Shown here: one piece after another, positions 7,319 through 19,809 of the stretch
Numbering within the stretch: the stretch's first letter is position 1
How the letters are laid out: each line of letters opens with the position of its first letter
DNA from: Pseudomonadota bacterium
Lineage (GTDB): Bacteria; Pseudomonadota; Gammaproteobacteria; Burkholderiales; Rhodocyclaceae
DNA: 64,000 nt
Assembly: GCA_018241685.1 (NCBI GenBank)
Contig: JAFEDJ010000046.1
Span: forward strand, 1 to 64,000
Reading direction: 5' to 3'
The notes under the pieces: generated by a model
The model's database searches: none
What the model was told of the DNA's origin: nothing
What the model saw: only the letters and a program-made list of their open reading frames with translations
Made by a program: the position numbers and the translations under genes

Positions 7319-8605
7319 TCAGACGCTGGAGATGCGGCTGTTGGCCAAGGACAAGCGAGTGGCGAGGACTTCGAGGAAGCCCTTGTAGAAGTGCATCTGG
7401 CACAGCGCGGAGGCACGCAGCAGGGCCGGCGCCCGGATGATCAGGATGCGTGTTTCGGCGGTGGCTTCCACCGAGGCTGTGCGTGCGCCACGTCCGGCCG
7501 TGAAGAGCGCCATCTCGCCGAAGCAGTCGCCCGTACTGAGTACGTTGAGCAGATGGCCCTTCTTGATGATTCGCAGCTCGCCATCCACGACGATGCAGAA
7601 ATGATTTCCCGGCTCGCCTTCCTTCATGACGATGGATCCGGACGGGATCAACCTCCATTCCGCGAAGCGGACGATCTCCCAGATTTCGATATCGCTGAAT
7701 TCCCGGAAAAAGCGGAAGGCGCGCAGACGCTCGAACTTAGCGCTGTCCGGCGGTTCGCTGCGGTCGTCTGTGGCGAGGTTGCGGTTGCGGTAGGCCTGGG
7801 CCAGGTCGTGGGAAAACTCCATCCAGGTCGCGTAACGGGCGGACAGATCCTTCTGCATCGCGCGCACGACGATGGCGTCCAGTTCGGGCGGAATCTCAGG
7901 ACGGATGCTCGACGGCGGCGGGGCGACCTGGTTGGCGATCTGGTAGATCAGGTTGACGTTGGTGCTTGCCTGGAAGGGCAGCTGGCCGGTCAGCAACTGG
8001 TACATCACCACGCCAAGGGAATAGATGTCGGTGCGGTGATCCAGCGGCATTTCGCGGACCTGCTGCGGCGACATGTAGGCCGGCGATCCGAGACCGGATA
8101 CCTGCGTGGTCTCGCTGGCCGTGAAGATCGCTGCACCGAAGTCGGACACCTTGATGTCCTGGCCGTTCGGTGAGGTAAGCAGGATGTTGGCCGGCTTGAT
8201 GTCCCGGTGCGTGACGCCCTGCAGATAGGCGTAGTCGAGGGCCCGCGTGCATTTGAAGATGATCTCCACCAGGCGCTCGAAGGACAACAGGTTGTCCGGC
8301 TTGGTGAAAGCCTCCAAAGTGCCGCCGGGCACGTACTCCATGACCACATAGGCATCCCGCTCCTCGATGACCGCATCGTGGATCTGGGCGATGTGCGGAT
8401 GCTGCAGCTTGCCGGCGAGGGAGGCCTCGTTGAGCAGCAGGTGGTGGTACAGCGCGGTACGGTCGGTGCTGCGCAGGATCTCCGGATGGAGGCGCTTGAT
8501 CGCCACCTCGCGCTGGCTGAAAGGATCGAAGCCGAGATAGACGGCGCTCGTCGCGCTCTCCCCGAGCAAACGCCGGATCTCGTACTTGCCGATCCTTTCC
8601 ATCAT
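7319..8605 (-). CDS. Ser/Thr protein kinase fused to a cyclic-nucleotide-binding domain
   Basis: Residues 7-270 form a Hanks-type kinase: glycine loop LGESATSAVY, catalytic lysine in VAIK (Lys37), HRDIKPAN (Asp135), DFG (Asp155) and SPAYMSPQQ in place of the usual APE. The glycine loop lacks its second glycine. Residues about 295-410 form a CRP-like cNMP-binding domain with the phosphate-binding cassette FGEMALF...ARTASVEA (Glu364, Arg375). There is no transmembrane segment, so it should be cytosolic. It starts 8 bases after argH, whose stop codon overlaps its TGAGGAG ribosome site, so the two are probably co-transcribed. The R-T-A order in the cassette resembles cGMP-type sites in eukaryotic PKG; ligand identity is inference. 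Substrates are unknown. Confidence 0.9.
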   Translation of the reverse strand: MMERIGKYEIRRLLGESATSAVYLGFDPFSQREVAIKRLHPEILRSTDRTALYHHLLLNEASLAGKLQHPHIAQIHDAVIEERDAYVVMEYVPGGTLEAFTKPDNLLSFERLVEIIFKCTRALDYAYLQGVTHRDIKPANILLTSPNGQDIKVSDFGAAIFTASETTQVSGLGSPAYMSPQQVREMPLDHRTDIYSLGVVMYQLLTGQLPFQASTNVNLIYQIANQVAPPPSSIRPEIPPELDAIVVRAMQKDLSARYATWMEFSHDLAQAYRNRNLATDDRSEPPDSAKFERLRAFRFFREFSDIEIWEIVRFAEWRLIPSGSIVMKEGEPGNHFCIVVDGELRIIKKGHLLNVLSTGDCFGEMALFTAGRGARTASVEATAETRILIIRAPALLRASALCQMHFYKGFLEVLATRLSLANSRISSV

Positions 8606-8613
8606 GCCTCTCC

Positions 8614-10065
<1,452 letters not shown>

Positions 10066-10149
10066 AATTGCGAATGCTCTCTGCGATTAAGTTGGCCTAT
10101 GCCCGTGGAGAATCCCGTGGATTCAAGGTTTTGGCCCGATTTTTGACCC

Positions 10150-11169
10150 ATGAGTATAAAACAAAACCCGCAGCTTGCCGGCCGCGTGCGCTACCAGGGG
10201 GCCTTGCCGGACTTTCGCAATCTGGGTGTCGTGTTGCGCGTCCTGTTGCTCGTCAATGCCCTGGCGTTGCTGGCGGTGTTCGTGCGCAACGAGGTTGGCA
10301 GCCGCTTTGTGCAGGACGTGCTCGATATGGCGATGCGTGTCGAATTCCCCCTGATCCTGTCGGTTGCGCTGCTGTTCCTGCTTCAGCCCGTGCTGAGCCG
10401 CCTGCCGACGCTGGGCGGGGCCATTGCCGCCGGTGGTTTCGTCCTCGCGGTGGTTGTGTTCTCCCATCTGCTGCTGACTCCGGTGGATGGCTATGGCCTG
10501 GGGCGTTCCCTGGTCTGGTCCTGTATTGCGTTCGGCTGCGTGCTGGCTTATTTCCATCACCGTGGCACCACCTATGCGCCTGCGCTTGCTGAGGCCCGCC
10601 TGATGGCGTTGACAGCGCGGATCCGGCCGCATTTCCTGTTCAACAGTCTGAACGGCGTGCTTGGCGTGCTGCGCTCCAATCCACGGCGGGCCGAGGAGGC
10701 CCTGGAGGAGTTGTCCGATCTCTTCCGGGCTCTGATGCAGGACAACCGCGACTTGGTGCCCCTGGCTGAAGAGACGCGCTTGTGCGAACGCTATCTGAAC
10801 CTGGAGCGCTTGCGCCTCGGCGGGCGGTTGGCCGTGGACTGGACCCGGGACCCGGCCGCCGATGCGGCTCTGGTGCCGCCGCTGATGCTCCAGCCGCTGG
10901 TTGAGAATGCCGTCTATCACGGTATCGAGCCCGGAGAGGCAGGTGGCACCGTCGCCATTTCCACGGCCCGGCGCGGTGCGGAGGTCCACATCGAGATCAC
11001 CAATCCGGTGTGCGGCGTCGCCATGCATCATGTGGGCAATCGCATGGCCGTGGATAACATCCGGGAGCGTCTGATGCTGTTCTTCGATCTGGAAGCGAGT
11101 CTGGACGTCGAGCAGGGGAATGACGTTTACCGGGTACGCATCCGTCTGCCTTTCAGGATTGCCAGATGA
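10150..11169 (+). CDS. LytS/AlgZ-type sensor histidine kinase
   Basis: This 339-residue membrane protein has four hydrophobic segments in its first half (about residues 28-46, 66-84, 90-109 and 121-136). The His_kinase (PF06580) core follows, with RIRPHFLFNSLN carrying the likely phospho-acceptor His161, and then an atypical ATPase domain (PLVENAVYHGIEPGE). It resembles AlgZ/FimS of Pseudomonas, partner of AlgR. Its stop overlaps the start of the LytTR response-regulator gene by 4 bases, so the two are translationally coupled and probably a cognate pair. The stimulus is unknown, and no alginate genes are in the window. Confidence 0.88.
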   Translation: MSIKQNPQLAGRVRYQGALPDFRNLGVVLRVLLLVNALALLAVFVRNEVGSRFVQDVLDMAMRVEFPLILSVALLFLLQPVLSRLPTLGGAIAAGGFVLAVVVFSHLLLTPVDGYGLGRSLVWSCIAFGCVLAYFHHRGTTYAPALAEARLMALTARIRPHFLFNSLNGVLGVLRSNPRRAEEALEELSDLFRALMQDNRDLVPLAEETRLCERYLNLERLRLGGRLAVDWTRDPAADAALVPPLMLQPLVENAVYHGIEPGEAGGTVAISTARRGAEVHIEITNPVCGVAMHHVGNRMAVDNIRERLMLFFDLEASLDVEQGNDVYRVRIRLPFRIAR

Positions 11170-11933
11170 ACACCATGTCGCCGCTCTCCGTGCTGATTGT
11201 CGATGATGAAGCGCCGGCCCGCACGCGCCTGCAGGACCTGCTCGGAGATCTTGCCGATGCGCACCCCACCCGTGTGATCGGCACCGCGGCCAATGGAGTG
11301 GAAGCCTTGGCTGTGCTGGAGCAGGAGCGGGCGGATCTGGTGTTGACGGACATCCGCATGCCGGTCATGAACGGTATCGAGCTGGCTCGCCATCTGGGAC
11401 GGCTGGAGCCGCCACCGGCCGTGGTGTTCGCCACCGCCTATGACGAGTATGCGGTGCAGGCCTTCGAATTGGCGGCCATCGATTACTTGCTCAAGCCGGT
11501 GCGTGCCAGCCGCCTCGCCGATGCGCTGGTCAAGGTGCGGCGCCAGCATCGGCCATCGGAGGAAACCCTGCGCCAGCTGTCGCCGGGCGGGCGGGGGCAT
11601 TTCAGCGTCAGCGAGCGGGGGCGCATCCTGCTGGTGCCGGTGGCCGACGTGCTGTTCCTCAAGGCCGAGCAGAAATACGTGGTGGCGCGCACCCGTGAGC
11701 GGGAGTACCTGCTCGACGAGTCCCTGGTGCAACTCGAAGAAGAATTTGCGGGCCGCTTCCTGCGCATCCACCGCAATTGCCTGATTGCCATCCATGCCGT
11801 GAAGGGCGTTGCGCGTGCCACCACCGGCGAGGATGGCGAGGCCCACTGGGTCGTGCTGTTCGAGGGGATCGCCGAACAGTTGCCAGTCAGCCGGCGGCAG
11901 TGGCCGGTGGTCAAGGAAGCCTTGAAGGTATAG
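11166..11933 (+). CDS. LytTR-family response regulator (AlgR-like)
   Basis: The 255-residue protein has an N-terminal receiver domain with the acidic pair DDE, phospho-acceptor Asp62 (LTDIRMP) and the conserved KPV segment. A C-terminal LytTR DNA-binding domain follows (about residues 150-250), with VLFLKAEQKYVVARTREREY and RFLRIHRNCLIA. Such regulators (AlgR, LytR, YehT) bind imperfect direct repeats and control surface structures, twitching motility or exopolysaccharide. It overlaps the kinase gene by ATGA. Regulation of type IV pili is a reasonable but untested guess, given the Pil-Chp system at 34590-44068. Confidence 0.88.
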   Translation: MNTMSPLSVLIVDDEAPARTRLQDLLGDLADAHPTRVIGTAANGVEALAVLEQERADLVLTDIRMPVMNGIELARHLGRLEPPPAVVFATAYDEYAVQAFELAAIDYLLKPVRASRLADALVKVRRQHRPSEETLRQLSPGGRGHFSVSERGRILLVPVADVLFLKAEQKYVVARTREREYLLDESLVQLEEEFAGRFLRIHRNCLIAIHAVKGVARATTGEDGEAHWVVLFEGIAEQLPVSRRQWPVVKEALKV

Positions 11934-11987
11934 GGAACGTCCGGTTTCGCGGGTGTTCCAAGGTGGGCTCCCGTACAATCGCGACCC

Positions 11988-14198
<2,211 letters not shown>

Positions 14199-14287
14199 AA
14201 GTTCATCGCAGCCGGCGGCCTGCCGGCGTGTTCTGCTGAGTCACTCGGCCAGCGCCGTTTCGACTCATGCTGAATGGGCGAAAACGG

Positions 14288-14316
14288 GCCCGGCCGATCA
14301 GCCGGGCTTGTCTTTT
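14288..14316 (+). terminator. Rho-independent terminator after ygiQ
   Basis: GCCCGGC (14288-14294) pairs with GCCGGGC (14301-14307) around a 6-base loop and is followed by TTGTCTTTT. It separates ygiQ from the sigma-54-controlled gene downstream. The surrounding 281-base gap (14199-14479) also holds the upstream element and promoter listed below. Confidence 0.7.
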
Positions 14317-14340
14317 CTGCGCGCGTCGGGGATGCACCAT

Positions 14341-14356
14341 TGTCGTCTTTGCGACA
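14341..14356. promoter_or_regulatory. Candidate enhancer-binding-protein site (TGT-N10-ACA)
   Basis: TGTCGTCTTTGCGACA is a 5-bp dyad (TGTCG...CGACA) that also fits TGT-N10-ACA, the consensus upstream activator site of NifA. It lies about 95-108 bases before the start point predicted from the downstream -24/-12 promoter, the usual distance for a sigma-54 enhancer. The motif is short, so chance occurrence cannot be excluded, and other activators bind similar dyads. Confidence 0.4.
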
Positions 14357-14422
14357 CGCCCCGGCGCCCGCCGATGGCGCGGAAAGCCTTGTCCCGCAAG
14401 GCGCGGCCGTTTTCGTACGGGC

Positions 14423-14438
14423 TGGCATTCCTTTTGCA
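14423..14438 (+). promoter_or_regulatory. Sigma-54 (-24/-12) promoter
   Basis: TGGCATTCCTTTTGCA matches the RpoN consensus TGGCAC-N5-TTGCA with one mismatch and has the obligatory GG-N10-GC spacing (GG 14424-14425, GC 14436-14437). Transcription would start near 14449, about 30 bases before the ATG at 14480. Nothing else in the gap looks like a sigma-70 promoter for this gene. Confidence 0.7.
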
Positions 14439-14479
14439 CAGTAATGGTCATTTGCCATCTACCTGCCAAGGAAGCCGCC

Positions 14480-15037
14480 ATGCTGTACGACCGCTACGAA
14501 AAAGACCAACTCCTCTTCAACATGAACTTCAAGGAAGCCGTCGGCGACAAGGCTGCCTATCGCGGCGAGCTGGTGGTGATCGAAGGGGAAGTCGGTGATG
14601 CCCAAGGCCGCCGCAACGCGCCGAAGGCCGTGCTGAAGCAGGGCGTGTCCCTGGCCGCCGGCGACAAGCTGGTGTTCCTGGCCGGCTCCCTCGACCAGCT
14701 CGACCTGGTCGAACCGCTGTTGGCCAAGTACGGCCCGGACTTCGCCGAAGGCTCCAAGGCGATCCTGTTCGTGGTCAACGTCGCCAAGCCGGTGCTGTTC
14801 GATTTCAACGGCGCCACCGTCGAGCTGATCCCGCTGCAGGACGGCATGACCTGGAACGAACTGGCCGACCTGATCGGCTACGAAAAGGAAGACTTCAAGG
14901 GCCAGACCGCCTCCCAGAAGGTCGTGACCCTGGTGGACGGCCTGGCCTCCCGCAAGCCCAAGCTCGACAAGCTCACCCTCGCCGAAGTCATGGGCCTGGC
15001 CACCGACGCCAAGCGGGAAGCCCGCGGCGCGGTTTAA
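14480..15037 (+). CDS. Hypothetical protein, 185 residues, sigma-54-controlled
   Basis: I do not recognise this family. The 185-residue product begins MLYDRYEKDQLLFNMNFKEA, has alternating hydrophobic and charged stretches suggesting a mixed alpha/beta soluble fold, and ends in a lysine-rich helix. It has no cysteine, signal peptide or membrane segment. ATG 14480 is chosen because AAGGA lies 8 bases upstream; the longer open frame upstream is non-protein-like. A good -24/-12 promoter and a possible enhancer dyad precede it, and a hairpin follows, so it is probably monocistronic. Sigma-54 control suggests a condition-specific role (nitrogen, motility or stress). Confidence 0.8.
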   Translation: MLYDRYEKDQLLFNMNFKEAVGDKAAYRGELVVIEGEVGDAQGRRNAPKAVLKQGVSLAAGDKLVFLAGSLDQLDLVEPLLAKYGPDFAEGSKAILFVVNVAKPVLFDFNGATVELIPLQDGMTWNELADLIGYEKEDFKGQTASQKVVTLVDGLASRKPKLDKLTLAEVMGLATDAKREARGAV

Positions 15038-15049
15038 GCCGCCGCAGCC

Positions 15050-15078
15050 GGAGAGGCGGCGCCTTGCGCCGTTTCTCC
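15050..15078 (+). terminator. Hairpin after the 185-residue gene
   Basis: GGAGAGGCGGCGC pairs with GCGCCGTTTCTCC (13 positions, two G-T wobbles) around a CTT loop, 13 bases after the stop codon. The following sequence is only moderately T-rich. Confidence 0.5.
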
Positions 15079-15173
15079 CATTCCCCTTGTGACCTGCCGA
15101 CAGCCGGCTCGCCGTTCCTGCGAGCTGGCTGTGGTCGTTGCGTCCGGACACCCGAGCCGAAGCCCCTGCCATC

Positions 15174-16802
15174 ATGCGCATCAATCAGCCTGTTACCCGT
15201 TCGGAAACCCTGCTGCCGGATGGTGAATTCATCTATTCCCGCACCGACCTGAAGGGCACGATCATCGAGGCCAACGAGGCCTTCGCCAAGGTCAGTGGCT
15301 TTCGCCGCGAGGAGATGCTCGGCCAGCCGCACAACATGGTGCGTCATCCGGACATGCCGCCGCAGGCCTTTGCCGACATGTGGCGCGACCTGCAGGCCGG
15401 GCGTCCGTGGCGCGGCCTGGTCAAGAACCGGCGTAGTGACGGCGGCTATTACTGGGTCGTCGCCAATGCCTCGCCGGTGCGCGAGCATGGCCGCGTCACC
15501 GGCTACCAGTCGATCCGGGCGCGCCCGGCGGCGGGCGACGTGGCTGCCGCCGAAGCGGCCTACAAGCGTATTACCGATGGCGACACGTCGATCCGCATCG
15601 AACATGGCCGTGTGGTGCCGGCGCAGGTGTCGCCGTGGGCGCTGCTCGGTTCTTTCCCGGTGCAGCTGATCGGCGTGGGCTTCGGCTGCCTGCTCGGCAG
15701 CCTGCTGATGGTGTCGGGCCTGGCATCGGAGTTGCCGCCTTATGTATTGCAGGGCCTGGGGCTGATCGGCCTGCTGTGGAGCGCCGGGTTCCTGGCCTTC
15801 TTCGTGCCGCGCATGCGGCGGGATCTGGGGGCCATCACCGAACATATCGAACGTCTGCTGACCAGCGGTAACCTGGACCAGCGTTTCCATCTGTCGCGCC
15901 CCGACGTGGTCGGGCAGATCGGCCGTGGGCTGGATGATTTCGTCGCGTCGGTGCAGGCCACGGTCCAGGGTATGGCGGATACGGCGTCGCAGGTCCAGCA
16001 GGTGGCCAGCCGGGTTGCCCAGGGCGTTGCCGAAAGCGCCAGCTCGGCGGAGGTGCAGGGCGAGGCAACGGCCTCGGCGGCCCAGGGCATCGAACAGATT
16101 TCCCAGTCCATCGGCACCGTCGCCGCGTCGGCGGCAGCAACCCGTGCGGCGGCAGAGGCGGCCAGCCAGGTGTCGGTGCAGGGCGCCAGCCTGTCGGTGC
16201 AGGCCAGTGAAACCATCCTGGCGCTGGCCGAAACAGTCACCACGTCGGCCCAGCAGGTGGAGTTCCTCGGCACCCAGTCGGCCGAGATCTCACGCATTTC
16301 CGGCGTGATCCGCGAGATTGCTGACCAGACCAACCTATTGGCCCTCAATGCGGCCATCGAGGCGGCGCGGGCCGGTGAGCAGGGGCGTGGCTTCGCGGTG
16401 GTGGCCGACGAGGTGCGCAAGTTGGCCGAGCGCACTGGCCAGGCGACTCAGGAGATCGGCACGATGATCGGCAGCATCCAGGCCGAAACCGGCAAGGCGG
16501 TGGATGGCATGCGCGCCGGCGCGGTGCAGGTGGAGGCCGGGGTGCGCCTGGTGCAGGACGCCCGCGAAGCCCTGCAGGCCATCCAGAGCCAGATGGCGGA
16601 AACCCAGGACATGGTTAACGGGATCTCGCGCTTGTCCGAGGAGCAGCAGGGGGCGGTGGCCCATCTGACCGGCAGCGTCGAGCGCGTGTCGGCGATGACC
16701 GACCAGAACCAGGCCGTCATCGGGGTGACCCGTGAGGCGGTGCAGATCCTCAATCAGGCCGTCGAGCGGATGGAGATTGCGGTAACCCAGTACGCGGTGT
16801 AG
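15174..16802 (+). CDS. Aer-like PAS-domain methyl-accepting chemotaxis protein
   Basis: The 542-residue protein has an N-terminal PAS domain (residues about 10-115: FIYSRTDLKGTIIEANEAF, GQPHNMVRHPDMPP) of the Aer/redox type. Two adjacent hydrophobic segments follow (about 157-210), then a HAMP-like linker and a C-terminal signalling domain with the hairpin tip EIADQTNLLALNAAIEAARA. It has no periplasmic ligand domain, as in E. coli Aer, which senses redox state through FAD and drives energy taxis. ATG 15174 gives the typical short N terminus before the PAS domain. No che genes are adjacent. A strong hairpin follows. Confidence 0.9.
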   Translation: MRINQPVTRSETLLPDGEFIYSRTDLKGTIIEANEAFAKVSGFRREEMLGQPHNMVRHPDMPPQAFADMWRDLQAGRPWRGLVKNRRSDGGYYWVVANASPVREHGRVTGYQSIRARPAAGDVAAAEAAYKRITDGDTSIRIEHGRVVPAQVSPWALLGSFPVQLIGVGFGCLLGSLLMVSGLASELPPYVLQGLGLIGLLWSAGFLAFFVPRMRRDLGAITEHIERLLTSGNLDQRFHLSRPDVVGQIGRGLDDFVASVQATVQGMADTASQVQQVASRVAQGVAESASSAEVQGEATASAAQGIEQISQSIGTVAASAAATRAAAEAASQVSVQGASLSVQASETILALAETVTTSAQQVEFLGTQSAEISRISGVIREIADQTNLLALNAAIEAARAGEQGRGFAVVADEVRKLAERTGQATQEIGTMIGSIQAETGKAVDGMRAGAVQVEAGVRLVQDAREALQAIQSQMAETQDMVNGISRLSEEQQGAVAHLTGSVERVSAMTDQNQAVIGVTREAVQILNQAVERMEIAVTQYAV

Positions 16803-16814
16803 GTGGGGGCCAGC

Positions 16815-16840
16815 CCGGGGGCCGGAATGCCGGCCCCCGG
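16815..16840. terminator. Hairpin between convergent Aer-like gene and ppc
   Basis: CCGGGGGCCGG and CCGGCCCCCGG form an 11-bp perfect stem with an AATG loop between the two convergent stop codons. There is no T-tract, so it may act as a stability element or a weak terminator. Confidence 0.55.
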
Positions 16841-16849
16841 CACCGTGTA

Positions 16850-19612
16850 TCAGCCGCTGTTGCGCAGGCCGGCGGCGATGCCGTTGATGGACAGGTGGAT
16901 GCCGCGCCGCACGCGCTCGTCCTGGTGGCCTTCCCGGTAGCGGTGCAGCAGCTCGACCTGCACGTGGTTGAGCGGGTCGAGGTAGGGGAAGCGGTTGCGG
17001 ATCGAGCGCTTGAGCAGCGGATTGGCGTCGAGCAGCTCGCCCTGGCCGCTGATGGTCAGCAGCATTTCGATGGTGCTGGCGTGCTCCTTGGCGATGCGCG
17101 GGAAGATTGCCTCGCGCAGCGCACCGTCCTTGACCAGATCGGCGTAGCGGCTGGCGATGGCGATGTCGCTCTTGGCCAGCACCATGTCCATGTTGGACAG
17201 CAGGGTCGAGAAGAAGGACCACTCTTTGTGCATCGCCTGCAGGCGGGCCAGGCCGGCGTCGCCGTGCTTGACGATGTAGGCGTGCACCGCCGAGCCGAAG
17301 CCGTACCAGCCCGGCAGCATCAGGCGGCACTGGGCCCAGCTGAACACCCACGGGATGGCGCGCAGGTCTTCAATGGCGGTGGACTTCTTGCGGGACGCCG
17401 GGCGGCTGCCGATGTTCAGCGCAGCAATTTCCGAGATCACCGTGGACTCCCAGAAATAGCGCTCGAAGCCGTCGGTCTCATAGACGAGGTTGCGGTAGGC
17501 CTTGAAGGCGGCGTCCGACAGCTCGTCCATCGCCTCCAGGTATTCGGGGCGCGGGGCCGGATCGCGCGGTGCGAACAGCGTGGCTTCCAGCGTCGCAGCG
17601 GCCAGCACTTCCAGGTTGCGGCGGCCGACTTCCGGGTTGGCGTACTTGGAGGCGATGACTTCGCCCTGCTCGGTGAGGCGGATCTGCCCCTGCACCGCGC
17701 CGCCCGGCTGGGCCAGGATGGCCTGGTAGCTGGGGCCGCCGCCGCGGCCGACGGAGCCGCCGCGGCCGTGGAACAGGCGCAGGCGTACGCCATGGCGGGC
17801 AAAGGTGTCCACCAAGCCGATCTCGGCCTTGTAGAGCTCCCAGCCGGAGGTCAGGAAGCCGCCGTCCTTGTTGCTGTCGGAGTAGCCGAGCATGACTTCC
17901 TGCTCCTTGCGGCGGGACTCCAGCAGGGCCATGTAGGCAGGCAGCGAGAACAGGCGGTCCATCACACCGGCGGCGTTCTGCAGGTCGCCGATGGTCTCGA
18001 ACAGCGGAATGATGTTCACGTCCAGTACGCCTTCGGCCGGGCGCAGCAGGCCAGCTTCCTTGGCCAGCACGGCGACTTCGAGGATGTCGGAGACGTCGTC
18101 GGTCTTGGAGATGATGCAGTTCGGCACCGCGGCCTTGCCATAGCGCAGGTGGGCGGCACGGGCAGCGCGGAAGATCGCCAGTTCACCGCGGCTCTCTTCG
18201 GAATACTCGATCCACGGTGACGCCAGCGGGCGCGCGGTGGCCAGCTCTTCGAGCAGCATCTCGATGCGGCCGGCCTCGTCGAGGGCCAGGTAGTCCTTGG
18301 CCGGGTCGGCGGCCTTCAGCAGTTCGGCGACGACGCGTTCATGCACGTCGGAGTTCTGGCGGAGGTCGATCGGCGCCAGGTGGAAGCCGAACACCGACAC
18401 CGCCCGGCGCAGGTGGCGCAGGCGGCCGCGGGCGAGGGTGCCGAGGCCGTTGGCGGTGAGGGAGCGGTGCACGATCTCCAGTTCGTCGGCGAGTTCGTCC
18501 GGGCTGCCGTAGGGCGCTGCCGGCGCAACCGCGTGGCGCGGCGGCTGGTGGCCGAGGAGCTGCGCATACGTGGCGGCGAGGCGCGCATAGACGCCGGTCA
18601 GCGCGCGGCGATAGGGTTCGTCGCTGCGGTGCGGCGAGCCGTCCGGCGATGCGCCGGCGAGGCGCAGCAGCGCGTCGGACGCGCTGACCAGGCCCTGGGC
18701 GATGGACAACTGGGAGCCGAGGGTGTGCACCTCGTCCATGAAATAGGTCAGAGCCTTCTCGGCCTGGGTGGCGAGGGCCTTCTCGAGGATCTCGGCGGTG
18801 ACGAAGGGGTTGCCATCCCGGTCGCCGCCGATCCAGCTGCCGACGCGCATGAAATTGGGCAGCTCCAGCGCGCCCCAGCTGCGGTCGCGGGCCGTCAGGC
18901 GGTCTTCCACGTTGGCGTAAAGGCGCGGCAGTTCGCGCAGGAAGCTGTAGTCGAAGTAGGACAAGCCGTTGCTGACCTCGTCCATCACCGACAGCTTCTC
19001 GGTGCGCAGCATGCGCGTCTGCCACAGGGTCAGCACCGCGCGGCGCAGGGCTTCGTCGTTGGCTTCCTGCTCGTCGGGGGTGAGCTGCATGCGGTCGCGC
19101 TCGTCGAGCAGGCGGGCGATCGCCATCTGACAGTTGAGGATGCTCTTGCGCTGCACCTCGGTCGGGTGGGCGGTGAGCACCGGCACCACGTTGGCAGTGT
19201 CGAAAAAGGACACCAGTTCGGCGCTGCCCATGCCCGCGTCGAAAGCCCGCTCCAGGGCGTGGGCCAGGCTGCCTTCCTTCGGTGCGGAACCGGCGATCTG
19301 GTGCGCGCGGGAGCGACGGATGTGGTGCTGGTCTTCGGCGATGTTGGACAGGTGCGAGAAGTAACTGAAGGCACGCACCACGTCGATGGTCTGGTCGCGG
19401 GACAGGGAGTCCAGCGTGGCTTCCAGCTCGCGGCGGGCGGAGTGGTCTTCGTGGCGGCGGAAGCGGATCGAGCTCTGGCGGATGGTCTCGACCAGGTCGA
19501 ATACCGCTTCGCCTTCCTGGGCACGCACGGTGTCGCCGAGCACGCGGCCGAGCAGGCGGATGTCGTCACGGAGGGGGAGGTCCTTGTCTTCGCTGCTTGT
19601 CTGTTCGCTCAT
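16850..19612 (-). CDS. ppc: Phosphoenolpyruvate carboxylase
   Basis: PEP carboxylase makes oxaloacetate from PEP and bicarbonate, the main anaplerotic reaction. The 920-residue protein shows the catalytic histidine motif VLTAHPTEVQRKS (His149), GYSDSNKDGG (around residue 577) and the glycine-rich loop FHGRGGSVGRGGGP (around 612). It ends in LRNSG, close to the usual C-terminal RNTG that contacts the active site and inhibitor site. It is transcribed alone on the minus strand, divergent from hemC across a 197-base gap with no strong consensus promoter; TAGAAT at 19675-19680 may serve hemC. Confidence 0.97.
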   Translation of the reverse strand: MSEQTSSEDKDLPLRDDIRLLGRVLGDTVRAQEGEAVFDLVETIRQSSIRFRRHEDHSARRELEATLDSLSRDQTIDVVRAFSYFSHLSNIAEDQHHIRRSRAHQIAGSAPKEGSLAHALERAFDAGMGSAELVSFFDTANVVPVLTAHPTEVQRKSILNCQMAIARLLDERDRMQLTPDEQEANDEALRRAVLTLWQTRMLRTEKLSVMDEVSNGLSYFDYSFLRELPRLYANVEDRLTARDRSWGALELPNFMRVGSWIGGDRDGNPFVTAEILEKALATQAEKALTYFMDEVHTLGSQLSIAQGLVSASDALLRLAGASPDGSPHRSDEPYRRALTGVYARLAATYAQLLGHQPPRHAVAPAAPYGSPDELADELEIVHRSLTANGLGTLARGRLRHLRRAVSVFGFHLAPIDLRQNSDVHERVVAELLKAADPAKDYLALDEAGRIEMLLEELATARPLASPWIEYSEESRGELAIFRAARAAHLRYGKAAVPNCIISKTDDVSDILEVAVLAKEAGLLRPAEGVLDVNIIPLFETIGDLQNAAGVMDRLFSLPAYMALLESRRKEQEVMLGYSDSNKDGGFLTSGWELYKAEIGLVDTFARHGVRLRLFHGRGGSVGRGGGPSYQAILAQPGGAVQGQIRLTEQGEVIASKYANPEVGRRNLEVLAAATLEATLFAPRDPAPRPEYLEAMDELSDAAFKAYRNLVYETDGFERYFWESTVISEIAALNIGSRPASRKKSTAIEDLRAIPWVFSWAQCRLMLPGWYGFGSAVHAYIVKHGDAGLARLQAMHKEWSFFSTLLSNMDMVLAKSDIAIASRYADLVKDGALREAIFPRIAKEHASTIEMLLTISGQGELLDANPLLKRSIRNRFPYLDPLNHVQVELLHRYREGHQDERVRRGIHLSINGIAAGLRNSG

Positions 19613-19809
19613 CGGGGGCGGAATCCTGTCCTGTCGGTTACGGTCGGCGCGGGAGGCGCATCAGGGCGCCATGCTAGAATCCAGACCGGAATGCTCGCCA
19701 TAGGTGCCTACCCTGATTGCTGCGCTGCGCAAGCCCGCAGCTTGCCCGTGGGTTCCCGGCTTGTCCATTCCTCCGAACCGCCCATTTACGCCAGCCGAGC
19801 CCGAATACC

